64,000 nt of DNA from an uncultured Eubacteriales bacterium (GTDB lineage: Bacteria > Bacillota > Clostridia > Peptostreptococcales > Anaerovoracaceae), in assembly GCA_902779185.1 (NCBI GenBank), contig CACZAM010000002.1:100356-164355 (forward strand), written 5' to 3'. A program made the position numbers and the translations under genes. Positions 63,318 to 64,000 of this stretch are shown here, piece by piece (positions within the stretch are counted from its first letter, which is position 1; each line of letters starts with the position of its first letter). The notes under the pieces are model-generated. The model worked only from the letters and a program-made list of their open reading frames with translations, was not told the DNA's origin and ran no database searches.

Positions 63318-63597
63318 GCACTCCTCAAGATACTCTGTCCACAGTAGTTTCTTGGTCACACCATTGCGTTGCAACTCTTTGCGGACATACTCGAAGTCTG
63401 GCATACGTCTTTCGGTCCGCACAGCTTCGTGGGGAAACAACTTCCTGCTCAGAGCGATGTCTGTCATGGATTCATCCAACGGCCATGGCAGTTGCAGTTC
63501 TCTGGCTCGCTTCTGAACTTTAGAAACGGTCTTTTGCGAGACACCTGCGCTGCTGCATATATCTCGCTGTGAAAACCCTAAGGCTGTAAGCCGAAGG
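63318..63597 (-). pseudogene. istA: istA 5' fragment
   Basis: This codes for LRLTALGFSQRDICSSAG through VRKELQRNGVTKKLLWTEYLEEC, that is about residues 8-100 of IstA, without the first seven residues and cut off at the junction with the palindromic repeats. The open frame that extends upstream into the MITE is a chance fusion. Differences from the first copy are scattered synonymous and a few amino-acid changes (for example LPWPLD for LAWPLD). Confidence 0.85.
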
Positions 63598-63616
63598 CAT
63601 GATTCAATTATATGAG

Positions 63617-63901
63617 TGAATAATCCTGTACAAATTGCACTATGGTTCCAGTCTTTGGGTACCGCAGTTCCAGTAAAATGGTACCGTAGATTATTATCTA
63701 TCTGATGGTACATTCTTCCTGAATGTCATTAATGTAAAGGCTGCTTCGCATCGCTGTGCGACAAGGCCTTGACATTAATTCCATACAGGAATTTCATCTG
63801 ATATCAGATAGATAAGAACATGTTTTGTTCGCAGTACCACATCTCAGGAATAGCGGTTTCCTATCTGCTGGATTATCGGTTTCTTTGAACAGGAATATTC
63901 A
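63617..63901. mobile_element. 285-bp MITE with IS21-like ends, inserted in the IS copy
   Basis: The ends TGAATAATCCTGT (63617-63629) and ACAGGAATATTCA (63889-63901) are inverted repeats matching at 12 of 13 positions. ATGAG occurs on both sides (63612-63616 and 63902-63906) as a 5-bp target duplication, and removing the element restores the IS sequence seen in the first copy. The TGA-N-TATTCC end sequence is like that of the IS21 element itself. The middle contains a long imperfect hairpin (ATTAATGTAAAGGC with GCCTTGACATTAAT, and ATCTATCTGAT with ATCAGATAGAT). It codes for nothing. Confidence 0.88.
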
Positions 63902-64000
63902 ATGAGGCCGATTTCCCGGCTGGAATGATGATTTCCATTCTGCCGGAACGGTGATTTCCTCACGTCGGACAGGTGCGGGAAACTACGCCGGAATACTCAC

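Larger units (their letters stand above)
63318..63999 (-). mobile_element. damaged second copy of the IS21 end region
   Basis: From 63318 the sequence matches 57618 onward of the first IS21 copy (istA 5' part), in the same orientation. It lacks the bulk of istA and all of istB, and about 58 bases covering the istA start codon and AAGGAGG site are deleted at 63597-63598 (GAAGG joined to CATGATTC). A 285-bp insertion interrupts it at 63616, after which the IS terminal repeats resume at 63907 (GCCGATTTCCCGG) and run to the terminus GGAATACTCA at 63999. It is not capable of moving itself. Confidence 0.88.

Noticed and set aside
63312-63713. 133-residue minus-strand frame as an intact gene
   Set aside because: Its first part is MITE sequence and the rest is an istA fragment lacking start and end; it is a chance fusion.

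Overview
The window reads as the chromosome of an anaerobic Gram-positive bacterium of the class Clostridia. I infer this from gene order and family content: dgt-like/dnaG/rpoD/trmK, nadD-yqeK-rsfS, a large 2-hydroxyacyl-CoA dehydratase activase-like protein, RNase J, HemZ, the mltG-trmR-trhP order known from Bacillus yrrLMNO, and nusB-xseAB-ispA-tlyA. A family such as Anaerovoracaceae (former Family XIII) is plausible but is a guess. From base 1 to about 52,300 the window is dense, almost entirely plus-strand housekeeping sequence with many short gene overlaps.

Layout. 1-4343: end of a dGTPase-like gene, primase, primary sigma factor, tRNA m1A22 methyltransferase. 4368-4668: RNase P RNA with a clear promoter. 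4741-9063: giant activase-like protein. 9117-9836: YebC, then a probable 6S RNA. 10160-12004: a P1 (DmpA/NylC-type) peptidase carrying a long acidic repeat insert. 12020-15292: polA, coaE. 15376-15850: tRNA-Leu(GAG), then a tRNA-Leu(CAA) cut off after its anticodon loop and joined to a headless yajC. 16018-22500: secDF, relA/spoT, a metallo-hydrolase, hemZ. 22522-31618: hisS, aspS, nadD, yqeK, rsfS, leuS, RNase J, YlbF. 31667-37043: lipoprotein, efp, mltG, trmR, trhP-like, CorC-like. 37036-41777: Asp23-family protein, nusB, TsaD paralogue, xseA, xseB, ispA, tlyA. 41837-52288: aminotransferase, mutS, mutL, miaA, Xer-type recombinase, YnbB-like, a SNARE-associated (TVP38) membrane protein, YbaK.

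From 52,370 the character changes. An SOS-type promoter with three LexA-like boxes drives a YneA-like LysM protein. After it comes a gene-poor, AT-rich stretch with four small minus-strand hypothetical genes, two of which resemble proteins common on Clostridial mobile DNA. An IS21-family element (55587-58066), with frameshifts in both istA and istB, inserted at the head of a Cro/C1-type regulator. A minus-strand hyuA-hyuB-cyclophilin operon follows (58375-62816). Beyond it are short palindromic repeats and a REP-like hairpin, and then a second, same-orientation but wrecked copy of the IS21 end region, which carries a 285-bp MITE with its own 5-bp target duplication. The hyu operon is thus bracketed by two IS21 copies in direct orientation.

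The observations most worth pursuing are the P1 peptidase whose repeat insert sits just before the predicted self-cleavage site, the tRNA-Leu::yajC junction (real deletion/recombination scar or assembly error), the SOS-controlled LysM gene, and the nested IS/MITE/palindrome structure at the right end. I see no CRISPR array, no recognisable defence island and no prophage structural genes. All family assignments are from reading the sequence and from memory of the families; no searches were run.
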